A stretch of 64,000 bases of DNA. Source: Halictus rubicundus. Taxonomy: Eukaryota > Arthropoda > Insecta > Hymenoptera > Halictidae. A program made the translations under genes and the position numbers. The notes beneath the pieces are model-generated. The model did not search any database and was not told the origin of the DNA. It worked only from the letters and a program-made list of their open reading frames with translations. The stretch spans positions 12,564,220 to 12,628,219 of the forward strand of contig NC_135151.1 in the NCBI RefSeq assembly GCF_050948215.1. The letters are read 5' to 3'. Shown piece by piece: positions 1-12,131 of the stretch; position 1 is the first letter of the stretch; each line of letters opens with the position of its first letter.

Positions 1-3000
1 GTAGGAATCTTATCGATGAGAGACTTTATATGCTTCCGTTTCTCCTCTTGACTCTTTGTACTTTCTTCTTTACCAGGTTTTGAAGCATCCTCTGTAGCCT
101 TCTTCTTTTTGTCTTCACCATAATCTACAACGAAGCTCACATACAAATTATACTTTGTCTAAAGAATACATTGGTATGTGCAGTCAATGCTGAACGAAAA
201 TGTACCTAAAGGAACTAGTTTGCGCTTCTTAGCGTTATTAGCACCGTCGTCATCATCGTCATTATTAAACACATCCTTGACGTCGATTCGACCTTTCTTT
301 CTCGTTTGATTCGTCTGCTGCGAATTAGCATTGACGACTGCGCTCGGACTAGCTGGAGTTTTGTTACCAACGCCGTGATCACCGCCACGATTGCCTCCAC
401 TTCCCATAGCGAACGGTACAAAGTTACCTATAATTTAACAAACGTAATCAAATACAGCCGTAATTATTCGTTATTCGCTCATTCATCATTCGACCATAGT
501 TTCTCAATCGTTATTCGTCCATATTATTCGCTATTCCTTCATTCGTTACTCTGTAGTCGGCCGATTAAGGTAGACGTCACATTACTATCACGTCACGTGA
601 CAACAAGTAACTTTATGTGACATTCTTAGAAGTGTAAGAAAAAGAAAAGGGTAATTCCCGAGGTGGTTCGAAGCACCTTTTTCCTTTGCCAATTCTCAAT
701 GAAAAACACGGACCAATCAGAGCGCGGCCACAGCGGACGGATTTCAGCATTTCGAATTAATCAAAATAAAAATGGGTTTATTCGTTATTCGAAATAACTT
801 TTGTCCAACTTTGGTCGTAAGCTTCATTTCGTCTCCGCGAAAAGGACAATATAGAATGTACTCACTACTACTCGTTTTTTCTGGTTCACTAACAAGAGAC
901 ATACGAGAATCTTCATCTAATGTAGGTGGAATGGACTGAGTTGACGGTGTGACTGGTTGATGAGGAGGCGACGATCTCGTGCACTTCACGCTTTCTCTAT
1001 CCGTCTCTACGATTTCCTCATTCTCGTCGCCGTCGTGATGATGGTTTTGATGATGACGATGATGTCTCCGGTGATGGTGATGGTGTCGGGGTGGTGTTCT
1101 GGAGGGTGCTTCCGGCTGGGAAGCATCATCGAATTGCACACACTCGTCACTATCACTTTCTATAGGTTCAGTTTCTATAGGTGGCATAACTTCTTTTTCC
1201 TTTTTCACTATTTTCTCATCTTCTTCGTCGATTATTGTAATTACAGGCTTAGGCTTGTACTGCTCCTCTCTTTCAGCTTTTAACTGAAAGGAAATAAATT
1301 CGTTATTACACTTAATCGGGAGTAACATTAAGACACGAACTTGGAAAACGTGGAAGAACGTGAAATACCCTATGTAGCATAGCGTAAAAGTATTTTACCC
1401 TTTCGAATTCAGCCGCTGGGTCCGGATGAGAAGCATCAGCGTAAAGTTTATCGCGAAGACACTTGAGCTCCTGACGCTCAGCGTAACGGTCCCGCGAATC
1501 GGCTTCCGCTTCAACAGCTCTTTCCTCCAAACGGCGCGACAGTTCTTTGCCTTTATAGTATTTAGCGTCGTCTCTGTCATCGTCGTAATCTTCAAGGAAT
1601 TCTTTCAAACGTTTCGCCTCTCTTTCGCGTGCCTCCCGTTTCCCCCGACGCTTTTCTGCTTCCTTCTCATATTCCTTTTGTTTACGACGTTCTCGTGTCT
1701 CCCAGTCTCTCAGACGCTCTTGATAAGCCGCCTCTTTTTCTCTTGCTCTTCTTTCGTTTTTCTTTCTTTCTTTGGCTTCCTCCTCTTCCTCTCTCTCACG
1801 CATAATTTCTCTTTCAGTCTTCCTCGCCTCTTCCCTTTCCCGCTCTCTTTCTCGTTCCCTGTCCCTTTCCCTTTCCCTTTCTCTTTCTCGTTCTCTGTCT
1901 CTCTCGCGTTCCCGTTCGCGCTCCCTTTCGCGATCACGGTCTCGTTCTCTTTCCCTTTCCCGGTCTCTGTCTCGGTCTCTATCTCTATCACGGTCCCTGT
2001 CATTCCTTTGACGGTCCCTATCTCTTTCTTTGGATCTGGAAACATAAGGTACTGAATTATTCTGTTTTCGATAGCTTCAGTAATGCTAATTGCATTACGG
2101 TTGATCGGAAAATAATTTCGTTCTTCGTGCAAAGATGCCTTATAGTGCTTTATAATCTTCCAAGCATTTTTTTGTCATCGTATCGAAGTGAACATTTCTA
2201 TCATATTCTGCTTTTGTATTACCGCCGGCTAAAAGTGCAAGCGAGGAGAAAATTGTGTGCTGTTTACGGAAAGGATGTCCCATCAGATTACCAATTGTCT
2301 CTTTCTCTTTGACACTCTTTAAGCGGTGTAAATCTCATTTCAAACCACAAATCACATATACACTGCAGATGTTTATGCAAAATAAAAATCAATTGCAAGT
2401 AATTGAAACCAATTAGGAGTTTCTTTTCTTCTTTCATAACTTCAAAAAGCTGAAAATAGTACATCGATATTCTTAAATTCTTTCAAATTGCACCTACCTA
2501 TTTTTAGTATAAATGAATAAAATCTGCAGCCTAGTCATATAACTCAATATTTTATTAATAGAAAACAGGAATTCAAAACAATTTCCAGAAAGATGGTAAA
2601 TATCATAGGATAAAATGGTAACTACATCACTGAATAAAATTTATTCTAAACAGTGAAAAATCGTCTTTCACTTTCCCACGAAGAAACGAAATTACTTACC
2701 GAACAACCGGATATAATTGTAATACCTCGATTTAGACCTCCTTTTGTCCCTTCTACTGCTTCCTGTACTACTGCTACGGCCCTTATGAGACGTAGGACTA
2801 CCAGGATCTCCGTCTTGCTCATCTTTAGCATTGCTACCGTCGCGCCTATCCCGTCGCTCCTTTTCACGTTTCTCCCGTTCTTCTTTCTCTACTGCTTCTT
2901 TCTTCCGTTTGACTTGGGCCTTCTCCTCCTCCTGCTTCTATAAAACACAAAAAGGAAAGAACAGGTGAGACCGGTTAGTCGAAAGCAAGCTTATCAGGCT

Positions 3001-6000
3001 GTGATAATAAAACGCAAAAACTAGCAATCGTATTCTCCTGAGTTATAAAAATAAAAGGGTAGAGTAAAAGGTTACTGTAAGTGTAAAGTTAGTTAATGTG
3101 TATAATAATGTAACGACAATACCATTACACTGAAACAGTGTAATATTATCAAATTTTCTCTCGTAAAATCAAAATAAATGTCCTCATGAATAAATTATGT
3201 ACATCTAAAATATGTATATGTATGTATGTCTTAAGAAGAGATATATAATATTCCGTATTAAATATCTGTCGGAGTAGTACATGTTAGAGAAATACTATAT
3301 AGATTTTTATTGATTAATACTGAAACATAAAACATATACATATATTATTTTATACTGTACCATCATAGAATGACGAACTCTTTATTTGTTCAGAAACAAA
3401 TGGTTTGCAACGAAAGTTTATTTTTAATATTTAACTTCATCGTGAACGACTTGCTGTGTATAAAATTTACCGTTTGAATTTTGTATGAACAGTTGTTTTT
3501 TTTTTTAGTATTCAATTGTTACCAATACCAATTGTGGTACTTCACGATTACTAGTTGCACAAAAATTAATCACATGTCAAATATCATAATTCTGTTCATC
3601 TCAATGTGGTTATACTCACTCCACTGGAGCATGCTCGGTCAGCAGCATCTTACACGAAATCTTGTTTACATATCAATTACCTAAGTGCAGGTATAAATTT
3701 TGGAAACAAGCATAAGAAATTTCTTAAGCTCTACTTAAACTAAAAATACCTTAATACTAACAGATGCATCGTAGAGGCCACCCAATGTACTTACAACATT
3801 GCAAATGTGCCTGTAAATCAATAGTGTCTAAAACTATGTAAGTCTAAGAGTCGAAAGGGGTGAATATTTAGATTTCTTGTCAATACTCAAAAATTATTAG
3901 AAAGTATTATACCAATCAGAAGCGGAGTCATCACGAAGAAGGGATTCCACCAAAACATCTTTCACTTTTGCCAAGAAACAGTCACACGTCTGTCAACTTT
4001 GTTTTCTTCTGGCTATGCAGCTGATGCAGCAAACTGTTGGATATCAAATGCACAATAGTTTGCCCACCCTTATCGTCCCGTATTATCAACGTAACGTCAT
4101 AGAAATAAATTAATATGGTTCATCCTTATTCGATACAATAATAACAATAATGGGTTACTGCTTGGAACACCCTACAATACAGATTCAAATAAATAACAAT
4201 TTAATAAAAAACGCGTTTACTAAATAATTCGCTCATGAAGGTTTCTTCAAAAACGAAACATAGTGTATAAAAATAATAATACAGCTTTTTTAGAAAGAAG
4301 ATGATGAAAATATATCTGTGATAAATCAGAAAGAGCATGTATATCTCAGGTATGTGATGCGACTTACATTTTCTTTAACCTTAATAATTAAATGTCCATA
4401 CAGTAACCCATACTCTTTTTAAACTAATAAGGATAGAGTAACTGAGTGCATAAAAATAGATGCACGTATGAGGAGAAAACAGACTGTTGAAACATGAAAC
4501 ATCAGTGGTCATAGGTATTCAGATGGGCAGTTCACTAACAAAACTACAAGAACCGAATGATTGTGTTGGCTCATGGTTGTGGAGTTTACTCACGGTGTGA
4601 AGTTGACTTGGTCAGTCAGTGTGGTGGTACCGGAGAATGGAGGAGCGCGCACCTAGGTACTACATGTCTGATCGAGACGCTGACAGAAGCTGTTTACACA
4701 AAATAAAGACAACAACTGAACAGTCGCCATTGTGATGACAAAATCATTTTCATTTGTGTGTAGGATTCAGAAAGTCTCGATCCTATCAATAATCTATCTA
4801 AAAGTACATTACAAAGTATGTCAGCGTCAAATTTCTTTGATCCAAATAATATATTTTTATCAATCCTAGGCAGTGCATAAAAACAATTGGAATGGCAAAT
4901 CCACTGACCTTCTATATTATACAAGTACTAGACTGCTAGTAGCAAAGTAAGCAGCAAAATAAAGAAGTACTGTAAAACTCTTTTATAACATATTTCGGTC
5001 TATGCGTACACAGGTTTAGTATTCAGTTTTTCTTTTTAATGTTAGGTCTACGGAACAGTAAAACTTACTCTTTTACATGATTTTATAAAAATAATGAGAA
5101 TGTGTCTAACCAAATTTTTAGCCAGTTCTTTTATAATATATACCGAAAATAATAAATTTGTTGAATAATTCCTTATAGATGCATCTTTACAAACTCAGTA
5201 ATCATAAATTAAAAATATCAGAATGCGTCGTTTTGACGCGCCCCGTAAACCTAATGTTAAATAAGAAAAAATCATGTAAAACCTATCAAGACTTTTTTTT
5301 TTATATTCTTTCATTACTGCATTTTAAATATCACCAGCCGTTTTCAATCTAAATCTAATACCAGGAGAAAAACAATATTTTGTAATTGTTTTTCTGAAAG
5401 AATCATCCAGAGCATAGATTTTTATGAAAACGCCTAGTACTAACAGTCTAGCACAATAAGTATAGAAGCAGATAAAGAAATTTGATTGTATAGAATAAAT
5501 TATACCGAATATACAATAGTACAGTGCCATTAGTAACGAGGAATTATTTGCGACGAGACAAGAAAATGGAGTTCCAAGAGTCAAAATTATTGGCTACACG
5601 ATGTCAGCATGTTGTAGAGTTATGAGATTCTCCCGTCTTAAGATTGCACATTTCTTGTTTTTCATGTTTTGTTGGTTGGATATACTCTGACTTACCGACG
5701 AGGCTGCAGCTGCCTGCGAAAATACGAGGGTTGTGCTGTGATTGACTCCCTTCAGAGCCAATGAGTGAGTGAAAGAGTGGTCCCCACACACAGCATTCCT
5801 AGGCGTGTGCGTTTGCTGTGTGCGACGCACGCTGCCTGTTATTATAATTATAGCAACGAGTCACGGCTCCAATTGTTTAGAGCTAACATAGCACACACGC
5901 ACTTTATCACAAAATACTTAAAAACTATACTTTATAACTATACACATGTAACTCTCTCTTTTGCCTGCCCAAATGTATTATTTAATTTTCTACATATATA

Positions 6001-9000
6001 TAATATATGTATGTATATATATTATATATATGCTGTGAATTTAATCAACAATCGTTTAACACGTACTGTAGATGTAATCGCAGTACATTTCATCGTATTG
6101 TACAAATTATGAAAACACGAGTTTTACCAATTTTTAGGTCAGTATCAAAATCCATCATACATCAACGATTCAGACGTGACTTCTGAATTTGGTCAAAATA
6201 AATTTTGAATAAGGACAAAAGGTGATATATAAATTTTTCGAGATTGCACGATTGATGTACAAGTATTTTTTAAAATCGAAAAATAAAATTTCAAAATAAT
6301 CATTTTGTAATACATTGGTGTTTTCTCCTACTATGTAGAAAGAATAATTTTGCTTTCCCTTTAGTCAAATAAATAAAAGAATCAATTCGTTCGTACTATG
6401 AAGATAATAGAATAGAAACTACAAAGTATTACAAACATATTCTTAAACATACTTTGACAAGATTTGTATAATTTATTTACTAGCACTTAAGTACACAGCA
6501 AATACAAACGTAAGATAAGAAAAAAATGTGAAACAATATAATTTTAAATAAAATATCACCTTTTTAAAGAAAAATTTGAAGAAAACCTATGAAGTGCATT
6601 AAGTCATACATACAAAGATCATATTATGTAGCTTGAAACATAACAAAATTTGATCAGAAAGGTACATTTCTTTGTTTTTAGATATGTTGTAGAATAATGT
6701 TTATAATGCTTCAGAAAATATTGACATGATTGGTGACAACAGCTATAATAATTCCTAACATCTGAAAACCTAAATCTTTTCAAATCCAATACCCAATCCT
6801 ATCAGACCACGATTCAGAATACCTTCTAAGATTTTGGTATATCACATCCGACAATATGACCAAAAAGAAGGGCAGAGAAGTAGGTGTGATAAAAGAAGAA
6901 TGATAAAATAAATGTAAAAATAATTACCTTCATAACCTCCCTGAATTTTCCAATTTCTCGTGTAATTAAGTCTCTTTTACTTTCTTCTATTTCTGCATCA
7001 TCCAAGTTCAAGGATTTTGCAACCATTTTTGTTTGATGTTCCTCTGTTACATGTAAGTACAAAGATACTTTATTAGTTTCTTAATTAGAGTTTTGGATGG
7101 AGGTGTGCGAGAATCCGAAAATGGCGGGTCGGGATGGGTCGAGAATTTTATTCGGGATCGGAACGGATTCTCAACCAATCAAGTACCCAACATTTTCGGG
7201 TTTTCGTATACCTCTAGTTTTGGGAGATACTGTAAAAGTCAAAATATATTACCAGGGGCAACTTGAGCCATTTCCAAATCAGCAGCATGTTCAGCTATGA
7301 TTTGGTTTATGCGGGCTAGTGCGTCTGCATCCACTACTCTCATACCCTCATCCATATAATCTTCTCCTTCTTCTCCTTCGGTACCTTCGGTAGAAGTTTC
7401 ATCCTGCAAGGGAGACTGACCCCCTCTTAATTTTTTTCTTCTTTCGGCTACAATAAACCAAAATATTGTGCAATAATATATACGCATTTAGTGATCATCT
7501 ATCGGATTACCACAACATTTTACAATCTTAAATTTACCTTTAAACTGATCCAAAACAACTTTTGCTTTTGCATCGACTTTTACAACAAGCTTTTTAGTGC
7601 CTATCTCCATGTCATGAAGTAGTCTAACTGCTCTGAGACCTGCATCAGGACCTGCATATTCACAAAATCCGAATGCCTGGACTCTCTTCCACGAAAGTAC
7701 ATGGCCACATGCACCCAGGATATGTCGAATCATCACATCTGGTGCTCTGTCCATAATGTTACCAATAAACACAGTAACTGGTGGACCAGATTCTCTCTCG
7801 CGCCGACGATTATTGTCATGACGATTCTGGTTACGTGCATACCGTACAGCTGGAGCTGAGGTCTGCATCGCAGATACGGGTGTTGGAATCATCTATGTTT
7901 TATAAATGGTAGGTTTCTTAATAATGCACATCTCTACTCATGCAGAATCCAGAATCTCCCCTCCCCCTAATTGCACATTATGTCAATTCTTTTCAATTTA
8001 GTATTTCTTATTGCGATATGGCTTCATGCAAGCGTTAATATATGAAAGTATTGTAAAGAATATCGGTGTCAGCCTTAGAAAACTATCGCTTCACTCATAG
8101 ATAGTAATTCTACAATTTGAATACTTCGAATTAACTCCACTTCACAATGATAATGTATATACAAGTTATTATTTCATAACACAAGACAAATGCATAAGCA
8201 TACAGAAAATTTTGTAATTGTGATATTATCAGCAGCATTTATTAAAATAAGCTGTGTCATAGGTTCACATTATTTGCTACATAACACATCAATTAGCTTA
8301 CTTTAAACTGTTTGTACCAGAGAATACATGCTCTCCCTCTTTTCTCTTTTTAATATAATAAAAACGTTAAAACGTTATAAAACGTTACTGGTCAACGAAA
8401 ATTAGTTTATAAAAGATATGACAGATGAAGCTTTCAAATTGGTGCACATTTGATGATAGCGTGCAAAGATTTAGAATTATAATAATGATTATTATTAATT
8501 GAATTAACTCTTTCGCAGCTGGTTGTTTTAATCAAGAGCTTTAACTAAATTCAAAAGTAAATCAAAAATATATAAATATGAAAACATTAATATTAAAAAA
8601 TTTGTCTAAATTCATTAAATACATTTTTTACATGTGGTTACTTTATTGTGGTTAATTTATTTTTATATTGTATAATATGAATAACTGCGAAAAAAGTTAA
8701 ACATAAATAAATAAAAATAAAAGAAATATATTTCAAATTATTAGAAGGATGCTAATAGTAACATGTAATACACAATTTTATTTGATACCATACTATGTAA
8801 TAAGCATGAAAATATTAATGATGATGATGATAATAGAATACAGAGTAGGGCAGCAATCGTAATACCGCTAGAATGGAAGTGATTCTAAATGAAAAAACAA
8901 GTGAAAAATTTGGCACAAGATTTTTTGAATCAAGTCTTCATTTTCTACAAAATTGTCTTGCAGTACAGTAGAATGCGTATAAAGCAATGGAACAATATTT

Positions 9001-9382
9001 TCAACAATATTTCTAATACAGAAGCTCAGGTGAAAAAATGTTATGCCGAATCATTTATTTATTTTTTTTACATTGAATCACCTCCATCCTAGTTGTTTTA
9101 CAACTTCTACTCTCTACCCTGTAAATTGAAGTTTTAGTAGAGTGGTCAAATGATGTACTAGATATCTAGCAACATGTAGCAAGTGTGAAGAATGTCCAAA
9201 AGACAAGATTGTCCAAGAACATAAAAAAATAAACATGCTAAAAATACTGAAACAATAAATTTCTTTTCACTTACATGTGCCATAGGCATTACACCACCTA
9301 TAATTGGCGGAGGTGCACCAACAATGTAAGGCATAGGTGGCATGCCTGGTATTCCCATTGGAGGTTGGCCAGGATAAGACAT
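1..9382 (-). CDS. RBM25: RNA-binding protein 25 (RBM25), 3' end cut by window edge
   Basis: Nuclear splicing factor of the RBM25 family, associated with U1 snRNP and splice-site choice (family knowledge). Nine coding exons read by phase: 9275-9382, 7538-7892, 7253-7447, 6928-7043, 2726-2937, 1399-2035, 866-1283, 206-427 and 1-124. About 795 residues lie in the window. Order: a Pro/Met/Gly-rich N-terminus starting MSYPGQPPMG; an RRM at about residues 74-148 with RNP2 VFIGNI and RNP1-like FGFCEY; an acidic linker; a long Arg/Glu/Asp-rich tract (exons 5-6); a His-rich stretch in exon 7; then VFNNDDDDD and KKRKLVPLDYGED, the usual lead-in to PWI. The reading stops at SLIDKIP, so the PWI domain lies left of the window. 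Exon 5 ends at a weak donor, AG|GTATTA, chosen because it alone keeps the RS/RE frame. A 3' splice site at 9418-9419 shows a spliced 5' UTR. Confidence 0.95.
692..740. repeat. Fragment of inverted-repeat element, second copy at 50773
   Basis: About 49 bases inside RBM25 intron 7 match one arm of the element at 50773-50903. Shared stretches include GAAAAACA, GGACCAA, an AGAG core and CAGCGGAC. Only one arm was seen, so this copy is truncated or its other arm has decayed. Confidence 0.6.
1772..2035. repeat. Purine/pyrimidine low-complexity tract within RBM25 exon 6
   Basis: The plus strand is an almost pure CT-rich run built from CTCTTTC and CGTTCC units. On the minus strand it encodes the RD/RE/EK repeats of RBM25. 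The opposite strand is also open and reads Ser/Arg/Leu, a by-product of the repeat. Confidence 0.8.
2938..6927 (-). other. RBM25 intron 4 (about 4 kb), AT-rich
   Basis: A large intron flanked by AAG|GTAATT at 6928/6927 and TTATAG at 2938. It holds a TTAA-flanked MITE at 5036-5260, an AT-alternating patch near 5993-6031, and otherwise unstructured AT-rich sequence. The block 5690-5860 is locally less AT-rich with short open frames on both strands, but has no recognisable protein or conserved motif. Confidence 0.7.
5036..5260. mobile_element. piggyBac-like MITE (TTAA target site), family A copy 1
   Basis: It is bounded by TTAA at 5036-5039 and 5257-5260. The left end reads TTAATGTTAGGTCTACGG, and the right end in reverse complement reads TTAACATTAGGTTTACGG. 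The interior aligns along its length with the copy at 13000-13225, sharing GAGAATGTGTCTA, AAATTTGTTGAATAATTCC and GACGCG near the right end. There is no coding capacity. It is the more decayed of the two copies at its termini. Confidence 0.8.
7100..7214. mobile_element. Short palindromic MITE in RBM25 intron 3
   Basis: The left arm GAGGTGTGCGAGAATCCGAA is mirrored by the right end, whose reverse complement reads GAGGTATACGAAAACCCGAA. The arms continue to about 30 bp. A related, probably partial copy lies in delta-COP intron 4 near 48880-49020. The 115 bp element fills more than half of the 209 bp intron (7044-7252). Confidence 0.7.
7893..9274 (-). other. RBM25 intron 1
   Basis: AT-rich intron of about 1.4 kb between GTAAGT at 9274 and the acceptor at 7894-7893. 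I see no ORF, repeat or RNA structure in it that I can support. Confidence 0.7.
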
Positions 9383-9419
9383 TTCTTATTTTAATTAGTA
9401 CTATGGCAGTGCTCTCACT
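9383..9419 (-). promoter_or_regulatory. RBM25 5' UTR fragment with splice acceptor
   Basis: On the minus strand a pyrimidine-rich TTTTTCAG precedes 35 bases of untranslated leader and then the RBM25 ATG at 9382. The acceptor AG is at 9419-9418. The leader is therefore spliced and the first noncoding exon and promoter lie further right, probably in 9.9-10.4 kb, but I could not place them. Confidence 0.5.
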
Positions 9420-9617
9420 GAAAAATATAAAATAACAAATTAATATTTATTGTTAACACTAAATATATTGCTTTAATTTTATATTTGAGAATGTTACGTT
9501 TAATATAACATCTTATTCGTATACGCCATTTACATATCCAACGTATGCATTTCCATTACTTCGTTTCTATTATCAACAATACAAAATTTATGTAGCAAAA
9601 AACTTTAATCCACTACA

Positions 9618-9666
9618 TCATATATATATATATATAATAAAAATTTAGAATATATATATATATATT
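9618..9666. repeat. (TA)n microsatellite palindrome
   Basis: Two runs of alternating TA flank a short AATAAAAATTTAGAA core, giving a self-complementary AT cruciform-type sequence. Confidence 0.8.
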
Positions 9667-12131
9667 CTTAAATTTTGTCAATATTATAAAACTATAATGT
9701 TCATAAAAATACTAACAGTACCAAAATAGAATTTTATTAATGATTTTATGATTTCTGTTGCAAATGAACCCTAAGATAAAGGGACATCATGTGATTAATA
9801 CACCAATTGTAACTTGTGCATGGTATATAAATATAGAAACATAAACGAAACGCTGAAAATATTTTATAAAATATTTCACAAACGTTTAACAAGTAACAAT
9901 CATTTATATGTTACAGTCTTTTTGGCATGTAATCAAATACAGGCGTCCATTTGGCATTAGACGAATTTTTACATTTAAATATACGTATTTAGTTTCTCGT
10001 TTTGCGAAATTACCAACTCATAAACTGTACTGAAGAAAGAATTAGTTCTTCTTAATAACAGCTACAGATGCCAGACAAGACATTAATGGATGCTTGATAT
10101 TCTAACCGTTAAATGATCGTAACAAAGAACTAATTCTATACTTACATAATATATTTGAAAATAAACACAATACATTAAGCATCGCTTTAAAAAACTTTAT
10201 GTCATTCTATCAAGACTGCAGATCTGGAGAGATGTTTTACTAAATACACGGACTAAAACTTCACTTTCACAATCGTTCAGCTGGTAATCACTTCTTTTCG
10301 TCCATTACGGCTTCACGCGTTGTTCGCTTCTAGAAGGCTATGGTTGATGGTATATTTCCCGTGTGTTCGTCAACACATTGTAAAAGCACCACGTTTTAAT
10401 TATTTATGCGTTTTATCGTGTAAAGTATAAAATTCAAATGAATTCGTAATCGTAAATTCTAATTTAAGGAATATTAAATTGCGAGGATATCTGTATAAAA
10501 GCTATAACTAATTCATTAGTTACCAAGAATTTTTTGTACACCTTTCTATATGTATTCTATGTAGTTCGTGGATCCACTCAATTATATGCAACAACATTTT
10601 TATTATAACAGTATATTTACCAGTACGTTATACTATCAAAAAAAGCAAATAAATTAATATTGGCTACTTAAAAGTACATACTTACTAATTATTACTGTTT
10701 CATACCAGTTTATCGTAATTTAAAAATATCCTTCCACTTGGTAAGAAATGTTAATAATAAACCATGTTTATGTAAATACATAGATGTGTTCAGTACCTTC
10801 GGAACTTCATATATTTTATTTTTATTAAATTCGATCAGGTTTTCAGTATAATCTCTTATGGAAGATCATACAAATTTTTAAATTACATGAAAATAAGGTA
10901 TTTTCAAATTATGCATTATGTAATTGTAGTACGGAATATTATATTAGAATACTAAAAATCGTTGAATAACGTTACCGTATTAATGACTTATGCAAAACTC
11001 CAATAATTTTATAAAGAGAATATATTCAGATAAATATAAATTATCTCTTTACGAGATCAGCAATTCAATCCAAATGCAATATGGCTCCAGTGGAAAGTTA
11101 TATCCATGTATAAAATATATAAAATTCTATCACTTATCACATTGATTGTAGCACAATGAAATGAAATTAAGTATGATAAATTAATTATTCAGGCGAACAT
11201 ATTGCAAAGAAAAGATCCAGACATCCATTTATACTTTTCGAAGCATACTGGAAGTTAGTATATTTGAAACTGTAGAACGCCCTCTGCACTTGCTCGGTAT
11301 TCCGTTGAACCCATCAGTTCGTGAAATGGCAGTGTGATGCATTCTTAAAGTCGAATGAAGTGAATTTCATGGGGGATTGATAGAATTTCAAAATACAACA
11401 AAGTAATATTATAAACTATCGAGTACAGTGATGTGCAAAACAATCAGTTATACTATGTACAGTGTCATCTAAACCGTTTTTTAAGATATAAGACCTAGAA
11501 TAAGACAATATTTTACGCTTTTTGTTACTAGTTAACTATTTTGGTTGACAGTGGGATATGGAATCCAGAAAATTAGATTTTTTAGTATAGTTTAATCGGA
11601 AGAAAAACAAAACTGTATTAAAAAACATTATTGTGAACTGTACGTGAATTACTGTGAAAATATAAAAATGATGTGAACAGTTTCTGCAATAATGTCCGCA
11701 TAATTTATATCTATTAGATAACCCCATTTTTAAAAAATTTAAATAATACATTTACTATTGTATTATACCGGTCATTGATATGAAAGCAGTTAATGTTTAT
11801 AATGTGTTAAATAATCAAGCGTGAAATGAATTCGAATACCCATTTTAGTAAGGAAATAAATGTTTATTGAAATTACATCATGTAAGTATATTGTATTATA
11901 CTCTATATGTTTTCACATTTTGTTATTGTAGTTAACATGTTTAACATATAATTTCATAATATAATATATAATATCAATATTAGTAAACTAAGAATTTACA
12001 CATATAAAAAAAAATATATATATATTTTTAAAAATAATTATTTAAGCATTATTTTATTCTGAATAAATAATAATAAACTTTGTTATATATGAAATAATAA
12101 AATATTACGTTTCGTGTACACAATAGTGACA

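Larger units (their letters stand above)
9383..12131. other. Divergent intergenic region between RBM25 and VRK
   Basis: About 2.7 kb between two divergently transcribed start codons. It must contain both promoters and the 5' UTR exon(s) of RBM25. A TA-repeat palindrome lies at 9618-9666. A locally less AT-rich block at about 10270-10370 and another at 11270-11340 are the best places to look for transcription starts. No clear TATA/Inr pair was found. Confidence 0.6.

Noticed and set aside
658..690. tRNA-like GGTTCGAAGCACC followed by a T-run
   Set aside because: No acceptor stem, D arm or anticodon arm can be built around it; it lies in an RBM25 intron.
1772..2011. Ser/Arg/Leu repeat frame resembling an SR protein
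   Set aside because: Antisense to the RE/RD-encoding purine tract of RBM25; produced by the repeat itself.
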